Under the pieces are notes generated by a model. That model did no database searches, had not been told where the DNA came from, and worked only from the letters and a program-made list of their open reading frames with translations. The position numbers and the translations under genes were made by a program. A stretch of 64,000 nucleotides of DNA from Comamonas testosteroni (GTDB taxonomy: Bacteria; Pseudomonadota; Gammaproteobacteria; Burkholderiales; Burkholderiaceae_C): the NCBI GenBank assembly GCA_008727115.1, contig CP044131.1, forward strand, positions 1,612,001-1,676,000. The letters run 5' to 3'. Below, piece after piece: positions 25,391 through 35,967 of this stretch (positions within the stretch are counted from its first letter, which is position 1; each line of letters opens with the position of its first letter).

Positions 25391-25723
25391 TCAGGGCTGC
25401 AAATTCTGCAGCTTGCGGCGCAGTTGCTGGACTTCCTCGATGAGATCGGTGGTCAGGGCTGCAAGTTGAGGGTCGGCATCAAAGCTGTGTTCCAGCTGGG
25501 CAATGCGGCGGGCGCGTATCAGCGTCTGGCTGCTGAAGCGCCACTGTTCATGGCTGGCTGCATGGGTTTGCCCATCGTTATCGCAGCTGATGACGCCGGT
25601 TTGCACATGCTCGATCACCCATTGCGGACTGGTGCTGCAGTGGCGGGCCAGCTCCTGCAGGCTGAGCATAGCCTGGTCCAGAAGTTCGGCAGGTTCGTAG
25701 AAGGGGTAGTTGGAGGGGCTCAT
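25391..25723 (-). CDS. cbpM: Chaperone modulator CbpM
   Basis: 110 residues. A MerR-like small helical protein: the N-terminal LSLQELARHCSTSPQWVIEHVQTGVI resembles the winged-helix part of CbpM, and the C-terminus (LIEEVQQLRRKLQNLQ) is a coiled coil. CbpM binds the J-domain of CbpA and inhibits its co-chaperone and DNA-binding activity. The gene lies 11 nt after cbpA on the same strand, the usual operon. Confidence 0.85.
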   Translation of the reverse strand: MSPSNYPFYEPAELLDQAMLSLQELARHCSTSPQWVIEHVQTGVISCDNDGQTHAASHEQWRFSSQTLIRARRIAQLEHSFDADPQLAALTTDLIEEVQQLRRKLQNLQP

Positions 25724-25734
25724 AAGAAGACCTT

Positions 25735-26715
25735 TCAGCTCAGGCTGCGGGCATCAAACTGCGGGAAGGCTTTGGCGAAGTCTGCGTAGGCCTGTTTTTG
25801 CTCGGGTGTGGCAGCTGGCGGGAACACCACGTCAAGCACCAGATATAGATCGCCCGGAGTGGCTGAAGGCAGGCCCTTGCCTTTGAGTCTCAGCTTGCGG
25901 CCGCTGCGGTAGCCGGCGGGCACGGTTACTTCCAGCTCGCCAGCCAGCGTTTTGAATGGGATGGGGCCGCCCAGCTCTGCCTCCCAGGGAGCCAGTGGTA
26001 CGCGCTGGTAGACATCCTTGCCTTCGGACCACCAGCGCGGATCGCTGCGGAAATGCACTTCCAGCAACAAATCGCCTGCAGCACCTTTTCCCAGGCCCGG
26101 ATTGCCTTGGCCAGCCAGTCGAATCATCTGCCCTTCGCGCACGCCTTTGGGGATGGTGACCTGCAGCTCCTTATCCTTGTAGCTGGGCATGCCTTGGGCA
26201 TCCAGTACGGTGCTGCGCAGGTGCAAGGAGCGTACAGCGCCGCTGTAGCTGTCCTCAAGGTCTAGCTCGATGCTGGCGTGTTGGTCCTGGCCGCGCATGT
26301 CGGGACTGGTGTGCCCACCTTGCGAGCCTTGTTGGCGCCTGGCACGTGCAGCCTGGCCAAACATCTGAGAGAAAAAATCGCTGAAGTCTGCGTCGCCGCC
26401 TGCATTGCCGTGGCTGCTGAAATGAAAGTCTTGCTGGTCCCACTCTGGCGGAGGGCGGAAGCCTTCGCTGCCCTGAGATCTGTAGCTCTGGCGGAACTGC
26501 ATTTCATCGCCCATGGCATCGTAGGCTGTGCGCTTTTCCGGATCGGAGAGCACGGTGTTGGCCTCGTTGACTTCCGCCATGCGAGCGGCAGCATCCTTTT
26601 CCTTGCTGATGTCCGGGTGGTATTTGCGGGCCAGCTTGCGGTAGGCCTTTTTGATGTCTTCGGCAGAGGCTTTTTTGTCCACGCCAAGTATCTTGTAATA
26701 GTCCTTGTAATCCAT
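25735..26715 (-). CDS. cbpA: DnaJ-type co-chaperone CbpA
   Basis: 326 residues. The N-terminal J-domain ([15 protein letters not shown] in [13 protein letters not shown]) stimulates DnaK ATPase; a G/F-type linker with [10 protein letters not shown] follows, then two C-terminal substrate-binding beta domains ([22 protein letters not shown]). There is no zinc finger, which separates it from DnaJ proper. It acts in the cytoplasm in protein folding and, in E. coli, in nucleoid binding in stationary phase. It is followed by its modulator cbpM and is divergent from a thioredoxin-like gene. Confidence 0.92.
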   Translation of the reverse strand: MDYKDYYKILGVDKKASAEDIKKAYRKLARKYHPDISKEKDAAARMAEVNEANTVLSDPEKRTAYDAMGDEMQFRQSYRSQGSEGFRPPPEWDQQDFHFSSHGNAGGDADFSDFFSQMFGQAARARRQQGSQGGHTSPDMRGQDQHASIELDLEDSYSGAVRSLHLRSTVLDAQGMPSYKDKELQVTIPKGVREGQMIRLAGQGNPGLGKGAAGDLLLEVHFRSDPRWWSEGKDVYQRVPLAPWEAELGGPIPFKTLAGELEVTVPAGYRSGRKLRLKGKGLPSATPGDLYLVLDVVFPPAATPEQKQAYADFAKAFPQFDARSLS

Positions 26716-26918
26716 GGAGTCACCAATCTTCTAGGTCAAACGAATGAGGCTGTGCGCTTGCGCCGACTGAAGAAAATAATAGGGTGCTAATGCCTGCTCT
26801 TCAAGAGGCGAAGACTTTTCGGCTGGACTTCAGGGCTGCCGATCCGCAAGAGCTTGAGAAGGCGCTACCATTGCGGCGACCAAGATAAGGGGGTGTCAAG
26901 TGCCCCCAGAGTTGTGAA
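26716..26918. other. Intergenic gap, cbpA / thioredoxin-like gene
   Basis: 203 nt with both promoters expected. It contains a 32-codon open frame (26790-26888, MPALQEAKTFRL...) for which I see no ribosome site and no family; I do not call it a gene. Confidence 0.5.
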
Positions 26919-27299
26919 ATGAAACAAGAAATTACAAAGGCGGATGCGTGGCTGGTCGTCTGCCTGTGTGCAGCCTGGTGTGGTACCTGCAAGCAGTATC
27001 GCCAGCCCTTTGAGGTTTTGGCTGCACAGTTTCCGCACATGCGCTTTGTCTGGCTTGATGTGGAAGATCGTGAAGATGTGGCGGGCGATCTCGATATCGA
27101 GACCTTCCCTTCCGTGCTGGTTGCTCATGGCGAACAGGCCAAGTTCCTCGGACCTGTATTGCCGCAGGGCGGGGTGCTGGCGCGTATGCTGCAGTCTTTG
27201 CCTGCCGATGCCGCAGCAAGGCCGGTGCAAGTGCAGGAGGCCCAAGAATTGCTGCGGCGCGTGTTACAGGCGGATGACTTGCAGGACGTCTTGCGCTGA
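26919..27299 (+). CDS. Thioredoxin-like protein
   Basis: 126 residues. Thioredoxin fold with the active-site motif AAWCGTCKQY (WCGTCK, two redox cysteines), FVWLDVEDREDVAGDLDIETFPSVLV with the cis-Pro region, and a C-terminal helical extension that is longer than in TrxA. There is no signal peptide, so it is cytoplasmic. WCGTC instead of WCGPC suggests a reductase with altered redox potential. Partner unknown. It lies upstream of the rimP operon but is separated from it by a promoter and terminator. Confidence 0.88.
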   Translation: MKQEITKADAWLVVCLCAAWCGTCKQYRQPFEVLAAQFPHMRFVWLDVEDREDVAGDLDIETFPSVLVAHGEQAKFLGPVLPQGGVLARMLQSLPADAAARPVQVQEAQELLRRVLQADDLQDVLR

Positions 27300-27323
27300 C
27301 CGTCGTTTTATGCGAGACACTTT

Positions 27324-27352
27324 TTGCGAAAACAATGGTTTGCGGCTACAAT
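27324..27352 (+). promoter_or_regulatory. Sigma-70-type promoter ahead of the rimP-nusA-infB operon
   Basis: TTGCGA (27324-27329) and TACAAT (27347-27352) with a 17-nt spacer, a good match to the housekeeping consensus. Predicted transcription start is near 27359, only about 12 nt before a terminator hairpin. Confidence 0.65.
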
Positions 27353-27370
27353 CACGGCTTCACGACCAAA

Positions 27371-27400
27371 CGGGCGGGTACACACCGCCCGTTTTTTTTT
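27371..27400 (+). terminator. Intrinsic terminator in the rimP leader
   Basis: Stem CGGGCGG / CCGCCCG, seven-base loop, nine consecutive T. It may end the upstream thioredoxin-like transcript; because a promoter precedes it by a few bases it may also act as an attenuator of the rimP operon. Confidence 0.85.
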
Positions 27401-27480
27401 GGGCAATTCATGGCAAAAACTGTCTTGAGCAGAGCTAAGTCCATGATTTGACGAATTTTTCGGGATTGAACTGAATACAC

Positions 27481-28059
27481 GTGGCATTACAGCAAATCGT
27501 TGAACAAACCGTGACAGGTCTAGGTTACGACCTGGTTGAAATTGAACGCACAGCGGGCGGATTGCTGCGCATCACGATTGATTTGCCTTGGCAGGCGCCG
27601 GAGGAAGGTGCGCCTGAGCTGCCCGAGCAGTTCGTGACAGTGGAAGACTGCGAAAAAGTCACGCGCCAACTCCAGTTTGCTCTGGAGGTCGATGGCGCGG
27701 ATTACACCCGTCTGGAGGTCTCTTCTCCAGGAATTGATCGTTTGCTGCGCCATGAGCAGGACTTCATCCGCTTTGAAGGCGCGGTGGTGGATCTGACGCT
27801 CAAGGAAGCCATCGGGGCTGCAGGTGGCGACAAGATCAATGCAAACCGCAAGAAATTTCGTGGCACGCTGGAACGGACTGAAGAAGGTGGCTGGCAGATC
27901 GTTTGGAGCGATGAGCCGCCTCCCAAGCCGGGCGTGCGCGTCAGCAAAAAGCGTGAGCCAGCGCCGCTGAACGCTATGGGCTTTGTGCTGGACGAGTTGC
28001 GTGAAGCACGTCTGGCACCGATTGTGAATTTCAAAGGACGTGCAGCCAAGCCTGAGTAA
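27481..28059 (+). CDS. rimP: Ribosome maturation factor RimP
   Basis: 192 residues starting at GTG 27481. LVEIERTAGGLLRITIDLP, VTVEDCEKVTRQLQFALE and YTRLEVSSPGIDRLLRHEQDFIRFEG are diagnostic of RimP, which binds the 30S head and helps assembly of the S12-S7 region. It is longer than E. coli RimP by an insertion with a Glu/Pro-rich loop (WQAPEEGAPELPEQ) and a second one near residue 125. First gene of the rimP-nusA-infB-rbfA-truB-typA operon. Confidence 0.94.
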   Translation: MALQQIVEQTVTGLGYDLVEIERTAGGLLRITIDLPWQAPEEGAPELPEQFVTVEDCEKVTRQLQFALEVDGADYTRLEVSSPGIDRLLRHEQDFIRFEGAVVDLTLKEAIGAAGGDKINANRKKFRGTLERTEEGGWQIVWSDEPPPKPGVRVSKKREPAPLNAMGFVLDELREARLAPIVNFKGRAAKPE

Positions 28060-28142
28060 GGCGGCTGGAGCGTTGGATCTTTTGGGGCAAGGAGGGCGCA
28101 AGCAATGTCCTTCTTGTGTGATTGAAATAGGAGAGTCGTCGC

Positions 28143-29630
28143 ATGAATCGCGAACTGTTGATGTTGGTTGAAGCCATTTCGCGTGAAAAGAACGTGGAGC
28201 GCGATGTGGTTTTTGGTGCAGTGGAGTCCGCACTGGCACAGGCCACCAAGAAGCTGTACCAAGGTGAAGTAGACATCCGCGTGTCCATCGATCGCGAAAG
28301 CGGCGACTATGACACCTTCCGCCGCTGGGTGGTGGTGTCTGACGATGCCGGCCTGCAGAACCCCGAAGCCGAAGAAATGCTGATGGATGCGGAAGACCGC
28401 GTTCCCGGCATTCAGATCGGTGAATTCATCGAAGAGCAGATCGAGTCGCTGCCTATCGGCCGTATCGGTGCGATGGCGGCCAAGCAGGTCATCCTGCAGA
28501 AGATTCGTGATGCCGAGCGCGAAATGCTGCTCAACGAATTCCTGGCTCGTGGCGAAAAGATTTTCACCGGCACCGTCAAGCGCATGGACAAGGGCGACAT
28601 CATTGTCGAATCCGGCCGCGTGGAAGGCCGTCTGAAGCGTGGCGAGATGATCCCCAAGGAAAATCTGCGCAACGGCGACCGCGTGCGCGCCATGATCATG
28701 GAGGTCGATGCCACACTGCGCGGCGCTCCTATCATCCTGTCGCGCTCGGCCCCTGAATTCATGGTGGAGCTGTTCCGCAATGAAGTGCCCGAAATCGAGC
28801 AAGGTCTGCTGGAGATCAAGAGCTGCGCCCGTGACGCGGGATCGCGCGCCAAGATTGCCGTGCTGAGCCACGACAAGCGCGTGGACCCTATCGGCACCTG
28901 CGTCGGCGTGCGTGGCACCCGCGTGAATGCCGTGACCAATGAACTGGCTGGCGAGCGCGTGGACATCGTGCTGTGGTCCGAAGACCCCGCCCAGTTCGTG
29001 ATCGGTGCACTGGCTCCTGCCAATGTGTCCTCCATCGTGGTGGACGAAGAAAAGCACGCCATGGACGTGGTGGTGGATGAGGAAAACCTCGCCATCGCCA
29101 TCGGTCGTGGTGGTCAGAACGTGCGCCTGGCGTCCGAGCTGACCGGCTGGAAAATCAACATCATGGACGCTGCCGAGTCTGCTCAGAAGCAGGCCGACGA
29201 ATCGGCTGTCTCGCGCAAGCTGTTCATGGAAAAGCTGGATGTGGACGAGGAAATCGCCAACATCCTGATCGAAGAAGGTTTCGAGACCCTGGAAGAAGTG
29301 GCCTATGTGCCGCTGCAGGAAATGCTCGAAATCGAATCCTTCGACGAAGAGACGGTGAACGAGCTGCGTAGCCGCGCCAAGGATGCACTGCTGAGTCAGG
29401 AAATTGCTCGCGAAGAGAATGTGAGCAAGGCATCCGAGGATCTGGTCTCGCTGGACGGCATGACTGCCGAACTGCTGGACAAGCTGGCACAAGCCGATGT
29501 GCACACCCGTGATGATCTGGCCGACCTGGCCATCGACGAGCTGACCGAAATTACCGGGCAGACCGCTGAAGAAGCCAAGGCTTTGATCATGAAGGCGCGT
29601 GAGCACTGGTTTACCGATGGGCAAGAGTAA
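28143..29630 (+). CDS. nusA: Transcription termination/antitermination factor NusA
   Basis: 495 residues. N-terminal RNA-polymerase-binding domain ([17 protein letters not shown]), S1 domain ([21 protein letters not shown]), two KH domains ([15 protein letters not shown] and [19 protein letters not shown]), and two C-terminal acidic repeats ([14 protein letters not shown] and [24 protein letters not shown]), as in E. coli, where the last one binds the alpha subunit and relieves autoinhibition. It controls pausing, termination and rRNA antitermination. AGGAGAG lies eight bases upstream of the ATG. Confidence 0.96.
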   Translation: MNRELLMLVEAISREKNVERDVVFGAVESALAQATKKLYQGEVDIRVSIDRESGDYDTFRRWVVVSDDAGLQNPEAEEMLMDAEDRVPGIQIGEFIEEQIESLPIGRIGAMAAKQVILQKIRDAEREMLLNEFLARGEKIFTGTVKRMDKGDIIVESGRVEGRLKRGEMIPKENLRNGDRVRAMIMEVDATLRGAPIILSRSAPEFMVELFRNEVPEIEQGLLEIKSCARDAGSRAKIAVLSHDKRVDPIGTCVGVRGTRVNAVTNELAGERVDIVLWSEDPAQFVIGALAPANVSSIVVDEEKHAMDVVVDEENLAIAIGRGGQNVRLASELTGWKINIMDAAESAQKQADESAVSRKLFMEKLDVDEEIANILIEEGFETLEEVAYVPLQEMLEIESFDEETVNELRSRAKDALLSQEIAREENVSKASEDLVSLDGMTAELLDKLAQADVHTRDDLADLAIDELTEITGQTAEEAKALIMKAREHWFTDGQE

Positions 29631-29653
29631 GGTCAGGGAGGTACAGAACATTT

Positions 29654-32485
29654 ATGTCGAGTAATACGGTTGCAGAATTTGCGAAAGAGCGCAACACGAC
29701 CCCTGATACCTTGCTGCAGCAGCTCAAGGCAGCAGGGGTCGAGAAGGCCAACGCAGCAGATGTGCTGACGGACGGTGACAAGCAGCGTTTGCTCAGTCAC
29801 CTGCAGGTCAGCCATGGCAGCGGAGCCAAGAAGATCACGCTGACCAAGAAGTCCACCAGCGAAATCAAGCAGGCGGACTCCTCGGGCCGTGCCCGTACGA
29901 TTCAGGTGGAAGTGCGCAAGAAGCGCACTTTCGTGAAGCGGGAAGACACTCCCGCTGAGGCTCAGGCCAATGCGGAAAGCATGGCCAAGGCTGTGCAGGA
30001 GCGTGCCGCTACTCAAGAGCTGGCACGCCGTGAAGAAGATGCTCGCCGAGAGGTAGAGCAGTTGAGCCACCAGGAAGAACAATTGGCCAAGGAACGTCAA
30101 GAGCGCGAAGAGCGCGAACGCCGCGAGCGTGAAGCCGAAGAACGCGCTGCAGCTTATGCAGCTGCAGAAGCTGCCAAGGTAGCGGAAGCCAAGGCTGCAA
30201 AGGAAGAAGTCAAGCGCGAGCACCAGGCCGAAGCTGCAGCCCGTGCTGCCGCCCAGGCAGAAGCCCGTGCCAAGGCAGAAGCTGAATCCAAGGCCAAGGC
30301 TGAGGAAGAAGCCAGTCGTGCCAAGGATTTGGACGAGCGTCGTCGCAAGGCTCTGGCCGAAGCGGAAGCGATTCGCGCCATGATGGCTGCGCCCAAGAAG
30401 GTGCTGGTCGCCAAGAAGCCCGAAGAGCCCAAGAAGGCTGCTCCTGCTGCCGACGCCAAGAAGGCTGCTACCTCCAAGGATGGTGCAAAGCCAGCTGCAG
30501 GTGCTGGCGCCAACAGCGGTGCAGGTGCTCGTCCTGGCAAGGAAGTCAAGTCCGCCAAGCTGTCTTCGAGCTGGTCTAACGACGCAGGCAAGAAGAAGGA
30601 AATCAAGACCCGTGGCGACAGCTCGGGTGGCGTAGGCCGCTCCAACTGGCGCGGTGGTCCACGTGGTGGTGGCCGTCGCGGCAATGATCGCAACGAGCAG
30701 CACCACCAGCCACAGACGCCTGAGTTCCGTCAGCTGGAGATCTCGGTGCCCGAGACCATCACTGTGGCCGAGCTGGCTCACAAGATGGCCATCAAGGCAT
30801 CCGAAGTCATCAAGGTTCTGATGAAGATGGGCCAGATGGTCACCATCAACCAACCGCTGGACCAAGACACCGCCATGATCGTGGTGGAAGAAATGGGTCA
30901 CACCGCCAAGGTGGCAGCACTGGACGACCTGGAGGCCTTCACCGATGAAGAAGTCTCCAGCGCAGAAGCTGAGCTGATTGCTCGCGCTCCTGTGGTGACC
31001 GTGATGGGTCACGTTGACCACGGCAAGACCTCGCTGCTGGACTACATCCGTCGCTCCAAGGTGGCCTCGGGCGAAGCCGGTGGCATTACCCAGCACATCG
31101 GTGCCTATCATGTGAAGACGCCTCGCGGCATCGTCACATTCCTGGACACCCCCGGTCACGAGGCCTTCACGGCCATGCGTGCTCGCGGTGCCAAGTCCAC
31201 CGACATCGTGATTCTGGTGGCCGCTGCCGACGACGGCGTGATGCCTCAGACCCGCGAAGCCATCAAGCACGCCAAGGCGGCTGGTGTTCCTATCGTGGTG
31301 GCCATCACCAAGTCGGACAAGCCCGAAGCCAACCCAGAGCGCGTCAAGCAAGAGCTGGTGGTGGAAGATGTGTTGCCCGAAGAGTACGGCGGCGACTCTC
31401 CTTTCATCTCCGTGTCTTCCAAGACCGGCATGGGCATCGACGATCTGCTGGAGCAAGTGCTGCTGCAGGCCGAAGTGCTGGAACTCAAGGCGCCCGTGGA
31501 TGCGGCTGCCAAGGGTATCGTCATCGAAGCCCAGCTGGACAAGGGCCGTGGTACCGTGGCTACGGTGCTGGTGCAGTCCGGTACGCTGAAGGTGGGCGAT
31601 GTGGTGCTGGCTGGCCAGACCTATGGCCGCGTGCGTGCCATGCTGGACGAAGACGGCAAGCAGGCCAAGTCGGCAGGTCCTTCCATTCCTGTGGAAATCC
31701 AGGGCTTGAACGAAGTGCCTATGGCCGGTGACGACTTCATGGTGCTGAGCGACGAACGCCGTGCCCGTGAAATCGCGACCTACCGTGCTGGCAAGTTCCG
31801 CAACACCAAGCTGGCCAAGCAACAAGCCGCCAAGCTGGAAAACATGTTTGCCGAAATGTCCGCCGGCGATGTGCAGACTCTGCCCATCATCATCAAGGCC
31901 GACATGCAAGGCTCGCAGGAAGCGCTGGCTGCCTCGCTGCTCAAGTTGTCGACGGAAGAGATCAAGGTTCAGCTGGTGTACTCCGGCGTGGGTGGTATCT
32001 CCGAGTCCGACGTCAACCTGGCGCTGGCTTCCAAGGCCATCATCATCGGCTTCAACGTGCGTGCGGATGCTCAGGCCCGCAAGACCGCTGAAGGCAACGA
32101 TGTGGATATCCGCTACTACAACATCATCTACGACGCCGTGGATGAGGTGAAGGCTGCGATGTCCGGCATGCTGGCTCCCGAGAAGCGCGAAGAGATCATC
32201 GGTATGGCCGAGATCCGCAACGTGATCGTGGCAACCAAGATCGGTACGATTGCCGGTTCCTACATCACCCAGGGCTTCGTGACCCGCAGCGCACATTTCC
32301 GTCTGCTGCGCGAAAACGTGGTTATCTACACGGGCGAAATCGAGTCTCTGCGTCGCATGAAGGACGATGTCAAGGAAGTCAAGGAAGGCTTCGAGTGCGG
32401 TATCAAGCTGCGCAACTACAACGACATCAAGGAAGGCGACGTGCTGGAAGTCTTCGAGATCAAGGAAATCGCTCGTACGCTGTAA
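29654..32485 (+). CDS. infB: Translation initiation factor IF-2
   Basis: 943 residues. An N-terminal small domain, a very long charged Ala/Glu/Arg-rich helix (about residues 100-235), an Ala/Gly/Lys linker with [11 protein letters not shown], then the GTPase core starting near 450: [36 protein letters not shown]. The C-terminal domains bind initiator fMet-tRNA. It positions fMet-tRNA on the 30S subunit and promotes 50S joining. The start is 23 nt after nusA with GGGAGG upstream. Confidence 0.97.
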   Translation: MSSNTVAEFAKERNTTPDTLLQQLKAAGVEKANAADVLTDGDKQRLLSHLQVSHGSGAKKITLTKKSTSEIKQADSSGRARTIQVEVRKKRTFVKREDTPAEAQANAESMAKAVQERAATQELARREEDARREVEQLSHQEEQLAKERQEREERERREREAEERAAAYAAAEAAKVAEAKAAKEEVKREHQAEAAARAAAQAEARAKAEAESKAKAEEEASRAKDLDERRRKALAEAEAIRAMMAAPKKVLVAKKPEEPKKAAPAADAKKAATSKDGAKPAAGAGANSGAGARPGKEVKSAKLSSSWSNDAGKKKEIKTRGDSSGGVGRSNWRGGPRGGGRRGNDRNEQHHQPQTPEFRQLEISVPETITVAELAHKMAIKASEVIKVLMKMGQMVTINQPLDQDTAMIVVEEMGHTAKVAALDDLEAFTDEEVSSAEAELIARAPVVTVMGHVDHGKTSLLDYIRRSKVASGEAGGITQHIGAYHVKTPRGIVTFLDTPGHEAFTAMRARGAKSTDIVILVAAADDGVMPQTREAIKHAKAAGVPIVVAITKSDKPEANPERVKQELVVEDVLPEEYGGDSPFISVSSKTGMGIDDLLEQVLLQAEVLELKAPVDAAAKGIVIEAQLDKGRGTVATVLVQSGTLKVGDVVLAGQTYGRVRAMLDEDGKQAKSAGPSIPVEIQGLNEVPMAGDDFMVLSDERRAREIATYRAGKFRNTKLAKQQAAKLENMFAEMSAGDVQTLPIIIKADMQGSQEALAASLLKLSTEEIKVQLVYSGVGGISESDVNLALASKAIIIGFNVRADAQARKTAEGNDVDIRYYNIIYDAVDEVKAAMSGMLAPEKREEIIGMAEIRNVIVATKIGTIAGSYITQGFVTRSAHFRLLRENVVIYTGEIESLRRMKDDVKEVKEGFECGIKLRNYNDIKEGDVLEVFEIKEIARTL

Positions 32486-32489
32486 AGCT

Positions 32490-32531
32490 ATAGCTGCTAA
32501 CGCTTGATACGCAAGGGTTTGAGGTTAAAAA
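32490..32531 (+). repeat. 42-bp dispersed repeat copy with an attached hairpin
   Basis: Reads ATAGCTGCTAACGCTTGATA, then GGGTTTGAGGTTAAAAA. The second half pairs with the sequence just after it to form the hairpin at 32513-32545. Confidence 0.72.
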
Positions 32532-32545
32532 GACCTCAAACCCTT
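32513..32545 (+). terminator. Hairpin between infB and rbfA
   Basis: Perfect 13-bp stem AAGGGTTTGAGGT / ACCTCAAACCCTT with a 7-nt loop but only a weak T-tract after it. Possibly a partial terminator, or an RNA-processing site within the operon. Confidence 0.55.
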
Positions 32546-32580
32546 TATGGATCAAGCGTGGTAAGCTCCTTTTTTGATAC

Positions 32581-32958
32581 ATGGCTACCAAACGTAAAAC
32601 TGCTGCACCGAATCGCAGCTTCAAAGTCTCTGACCAGATCCAGCGGGATCTGTCGGAGCTGATCGCCCGCGAGTTGAAGGACCCGCGCGTCGGCATGGTC
32701 ACGCTGCAAGGCGTGGAGGTGACTCCAGACTATGCCCACGCCAAGGTGTTCTTCAGCGTGCTGGTCGGCGATCCTGAAGTGACGCTGCAAGCACTCAATC
32801 AGGCCGCAGGCTTTCTGCGCAACGGCCTGTTCAAGCGTCTGCACATTCATACCGTGCCCACGCTGCATTTCATCTACGACCGCACCACGGAGCGCGCTGC
32901 AGACATGAACGCCTTGATCGCCAAGGCCGTGGCGTCGCGTGGTCCTGAACAGGAATAA
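32581..32958 (+). CDS. rbfA: Ribosome-binding factor A
   Basis: 125 residues. KH-like fold: [36 protein letters not shown], then [12 protein letters not shown] and the helix [30 protein letters not shown]. It binds the 30S subunit near 16S helix 1 during late maturation and cold adaptation. No Shine-Dalgarno is visible before the ATG (upstream is a T-rich stretch), unlike its operon neighbours. Confidence 0.94.
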   Translation: MATKRKTAAPNRSFKVSDQIQRDLSELIARELKDPRVGMVTLQGVEVTPDYAHAKVFFSVLVGDPEVTLQALNQAAGFLRNGLFKRLHIHTVPTLHFIYDRTTERAADMNALIAKAVASRGPEQE

Positions 32959-32962
32959 GCAC

Positions 32963-33955
32963 ATGAACGCCCCTCGCACCCGGGTGCAGCGGCGCCCTGT
33001 GCATGGGGTGTTGCTGCTCGATAAACCGCTGGGCTGGTCCAGCAACGATATCTTGCAGAAGGTCAAGTGGCTGCTGCGTGCCGAAAAGGCCGGGCATACC
33101 GGAACGCTTGACCCATTGGCCAGTGGCGTGCTGCCGCTGTGCTTTGGCGCTGCCACCAAATTCAGCCAGCTTCAGCTCGAAGCCGAAAAAACCTACGAAG
33201 CCATTGCCCGCCTGGGCCAGACCACCACCACGGCCGATGCCGAAGGCGATGTGGTGCTGGAGCGCGCGGTCGATCTGGCGGCCATCACGCCGGAGCGCCT
33301 GGCGCAGGTGCAGGCACAGTTCACCGGCGACATCAAGCAGGTGCCGCCCATGCACAGCGCCTTGAAGAAAGATGGCAAGGCACTCTACGAATATGCCCGC
33401 GCAGGCATTGAGGTGGAGCGTCCCGCACGCGATGTCACCATTCATGCATTGAATCTGACGCTGGTGAAGGACGATCAAGGGCATCCTGCTATCAAGATGC
33501 GAGTGACCTGCAGCAAGGGCACTTACATCCGCACATTGGGCGAAGACGTGGGCGAGGCCTTTGGCTGTGGCGCCCATTTGCGTTTTCTGCGTCGTGTGGA
33601 AACCGGGGGCCTGGACGTTGCGCGCTGCGTGACGCTGGAAGCGCTGGAAGCCATGAACGATGAGGAGCGTGTTGCGCAGGTGCAGCCTGTCGACACTCTG
33701 CTGCATCGTCATGCCGTCGTCACTTTGGGTGAAGAGGATGCAGGACGCTTTCTATCAGGCCTGCGCCGCCGAGGGACTTGGGCCGATGCCCCAGCCGTGG
33801 CGGTGTATGGTGAGCGCCCGCATGCCCTTTTGGGGGTTGGCCGTGTGGTGAGCGGGGAGCTGATCCCCGAGCGCCTGCTCAGTCCGCTAGAAATTCAACA
33901 AATTTTGGAAGGAACGCCGCGTCCACAAGCAAGCGGCATTTTGGAAACACTATGA
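32963..33955 (+). CDS. truB: tRNA pseudouridine(55) synthase TruB
   Basis: 330 residues from ATG 32963 (AGGAATAAGC upstream, four bases after the rbfA stop). [23 protein letters not shown], the catalytic Asp50 in [59 protein letters not shown] and a C-terminal PUA-like domain are family marks. It makes pseudouridine in the T-loop of tRNAs. The stop overlaps the typA start. Confidence 0.95.
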   Translation: MNAPRTRVQRRPVHGVLLLDKPLGWSSNDILQKVKWLLRAEKAGHTGTLDPLASGVLPLCFGAATKFSQLQLEAEKTYEAIARLGQTTTTADAEGDVVLERAVDLAAITPERLAQVQAQFTGDIKQVPPMHSALKKDGKALYEYARAGIEVERPARDVTIHALNLTLVKDDQGHPAIKMRVTCSKGTYIRTLGEDVGEAFGCGAHLRFLRRVETGGLDVARCVTLEALEAMNDEERVAQVQPVDTLLHRHAVVTLGEEDAGRFLSGLRRRGTWADAPAVAVYGERPHALLGVGRVVSGELIPERLLSPLEIQQILEGTPRPQASGILETL

Positions 33956-35778
33956 GCAAACAAATCCGCAACATTGCGATCATCGCGCACGTTGACCATG
34001 GTAAGACGACCATGGTGGACCAGCTGCTGCGCTCTTCCGGCACTTTTGCCGAGCACGAAAAAGTCGTCGACACCGTGATGGACAACAACGCCATCGAACG
34101 TGAGCGCGGCATCACCATTCTGGCCAAAAACTGTGCCGTGTCCTGGAAGGGCACGCACATCAACATTCTCGACACACCCGGTCACGCGGACTTCGGTGGT
34201 GAAGTGGAGCGTGCACTGTCCATGGTGGACGGCGTGGTGCTGCTGATCGACGCGCAAGAAGGCCCCATGCCCCAGACGCGTTTCGTGACCAAGAAGGCGC
34301 TGGCCCTGGGCCTGCGTCCCATCGTGGTGGTCAACAAGGTGGACAAGCCCGGTGCCAACCCCGACAAGGTGATCAACGCCGCTTTCGATCTGTTCGACAA
34401 GCTCGGTGCTACCGACGAACAGCTGGACTTCCCCGTGGTCTATGCCTCCGGAATCAACGGCTGGGCAGCCAAGGAAGAGGGCGAGCCCGGTGCACAGTGG
34501 GGTCCCGACATGTCGGCCCTGTTCGAAACCATTCTGGAACACGTGCCTTCGGTGCAAGGTGATGCTTCGGCTCCCCTGCAACTGCAAGTTTCCGCTCTGG
34601 ACTACTCCACCTTCGTGGGCCGTATCGGCGTGGGCCGTATCACTCAAGGTACGCTCAAGCCCGGTCAGCAAGTGGCTGTGATGGCTGGCCCCGATGGCAA
34701 GAGCTACACCGGCAAGATCAACCAGGTGCACACCTTCCAGGGTCTGGATCGCGTGCAGGCTACCGAAGCCGGTCCTTCCGAGATCGTGCTGGTCAGCGGT
34801 ATCGAAAACCTCGGTATCGGTGAAACCATTGTGGACCCCGCCAATCCCCAGCCTCTGCCCATGCTGAAGATTGACGAGCCTACACTGACCATGAACTTCT
34901 GCGTGAACACCTCGCCTCTGGCGGGCCGTGAAGGCAAGTTCGTGACCAGCCGTCAGATCTGGGACCGTCTGCAGCGTGAATTGCGCTCCAACGTGGCGCT
35001 GCGCATCAAAGAAACCGACGAAGACGGCATCTTTGAAGTTTCCGGCCGCGGTGAACTGCACCTGACCATCCTGCTGGAAGAAATGCGTCGTGAAGGCTAC
35101 GAAATGGCCGTCTCCAAGCCACGCGTGGTGTTCCAGGAAATCAACGGTGAGAAGTGCGAGCCTATCGAGTTGGTGACTGCCGACATCGAAGAAGGTCACC
35201 AAGGCGGCGTGATGCAAGCCCTGGGCGAGCGCAAGGGCGAGCTGGTGAACATGGAACCCGATGGCCGTGGTCGCGTGCGTCTGGAATACCGCATTCCTGC
35301 CCGTGGTCTGATCGGCTTCACCAACGAGTTCCTGAACCTGACTCGTGGCTCCGGCATGATCTCCAACATCTTCGACAGCTACGAACCCCACAAGGGTGAG
35401 ATCGGTGGCCGCAAGAACGGCGTGCTGATCTCCATGGACGAAGGCGAAATCTTCACCTACGCCCTGGGCAAGCTGGACGACCGTGGCCGTATGTTCGTCA
35501 AGGCCGGCGACCCCGTGTACGAAGGCATGATCATCGGTATCCACAGCCGCGACAACGATCTGGTCGTGAACGCCACGCGTACCAAGCAGCTGACCAACTT
35601 CCGTGTGTCCGGCAAGGAAGACGCGATCAAGATCACGCCTCCCATCGACCTGTCGCTGGAGTACGGTGTGGAATTCATCGAAGACGACGAGCTGCTGGAA
35701 ATCACCCCCACCAGCCTGCGCGTGCGCAAGCGTCACCTGAAGGAGCACGATCGCAAGCGTGCTTCGCGTGACTCCTGA
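33952..35778 (+). CDS. typA: Ribosome-associated GTPase TypA/BipA
   Basis: 608 residues. Translation-factor GTPase: [37 protein letters not shown] and NKVDKPGA are the G motifs, followed by EF-G-like domains III and V and the BipA-specific C-terminal domain ([31 protein letters not shown]). It helps 50S assembly at low temperature and stress adaptation. It overlaps truB by 4 nt and closes the operon, ahead of the terminator at 35804. Confidence 0.96.
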   Translation: MSKQIRNIAIIAHVDHGKTTMVDQLLRSSGTFAEHEKVVDTVMDNNAIERERGITILAKNCAVSWKGTHINILDTPGHADFGGEVERALSMVDGVVLLIDAQEGPMPQTRFVTKKALALGLRPIVVVNKVDKPGANPDKVINAAFDLFDKLGATDEQLDFPVVYASGINGWAAKEEGEPGAQWGPDMSALFETILEHVPSVQGDASAPLQLQVSALDYSTFVGRIGVGRITQGTLKPGQQVAVMAGPDGKSYTGKINQVHTFQGLDRVQATEAGPSEIVLVSGIENLGIGETIVDPANPQPLPMLKIDEPTLTMNFCVNTSPLAGREGKFVTSRQIWDRLQRELRSNVALRIKETDEDGIFEVSGRGELHLTILLEEMRREGYEMAVSKPRVVFQEINGEKCEPIELVTADIEEGHQGGVMQALGERKGELVNMEPDGRGRVRLEYRIPARGLIGFTNEFLNLTRGSGMISNIFDSYEPHKGEIGGRKNGVLISMDEGEIFTYALGKLDDRGRMFVKAGDPVYEGMIIGIHSRDNDLVVNATRTKQLTNFRVSGKEDAIKITPPIDLSLEYGVEFIEDDELLEITPTSLRVRKRHLKEHDRKRASRDS

Positions 35779-35803
35779 TTCGCAAGCCTAGGCTGTGAAT
35801 CTC

Positions 35804-35829
35804 AAAAAGGCCCTTCGGGGCCTTTTTTA
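35804..35829. terminator. typA operon terminator
   Basis: Ten-bp stem AAAAAGGCCC / GGGCCTTTTT with a TTCG tetraloop and a T-run. Confidence 0.92.
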
Positions 35830-35967
35830 TTGCCTGGGCCAGCCTGCACAGGACATAAACCAAGGGTTAACTGCCTTGCTGGAGCAGAGTCGATTTTTAG
35901 AATCACTGCTACAAATTGGCACGCATCCTGCACATTGCGCAGGTGTGCATTTAACTCTAGGAGTGCT

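Noticed and set aside
26790-26888. 32-codon frame upstream of the thioredoxin-like gene
   Set aside because: No ribosome site, no family and no supporting context; kept only as a remark on the gap.
29633-32296. 887-codon open frame antisense to infB, and similar ones antisense to nusA, typA, ilvD and ccoN
   Set aside because: Same codon-bias artefact; the sense genes are unambiguous and the antisense products have no recognisable domains.
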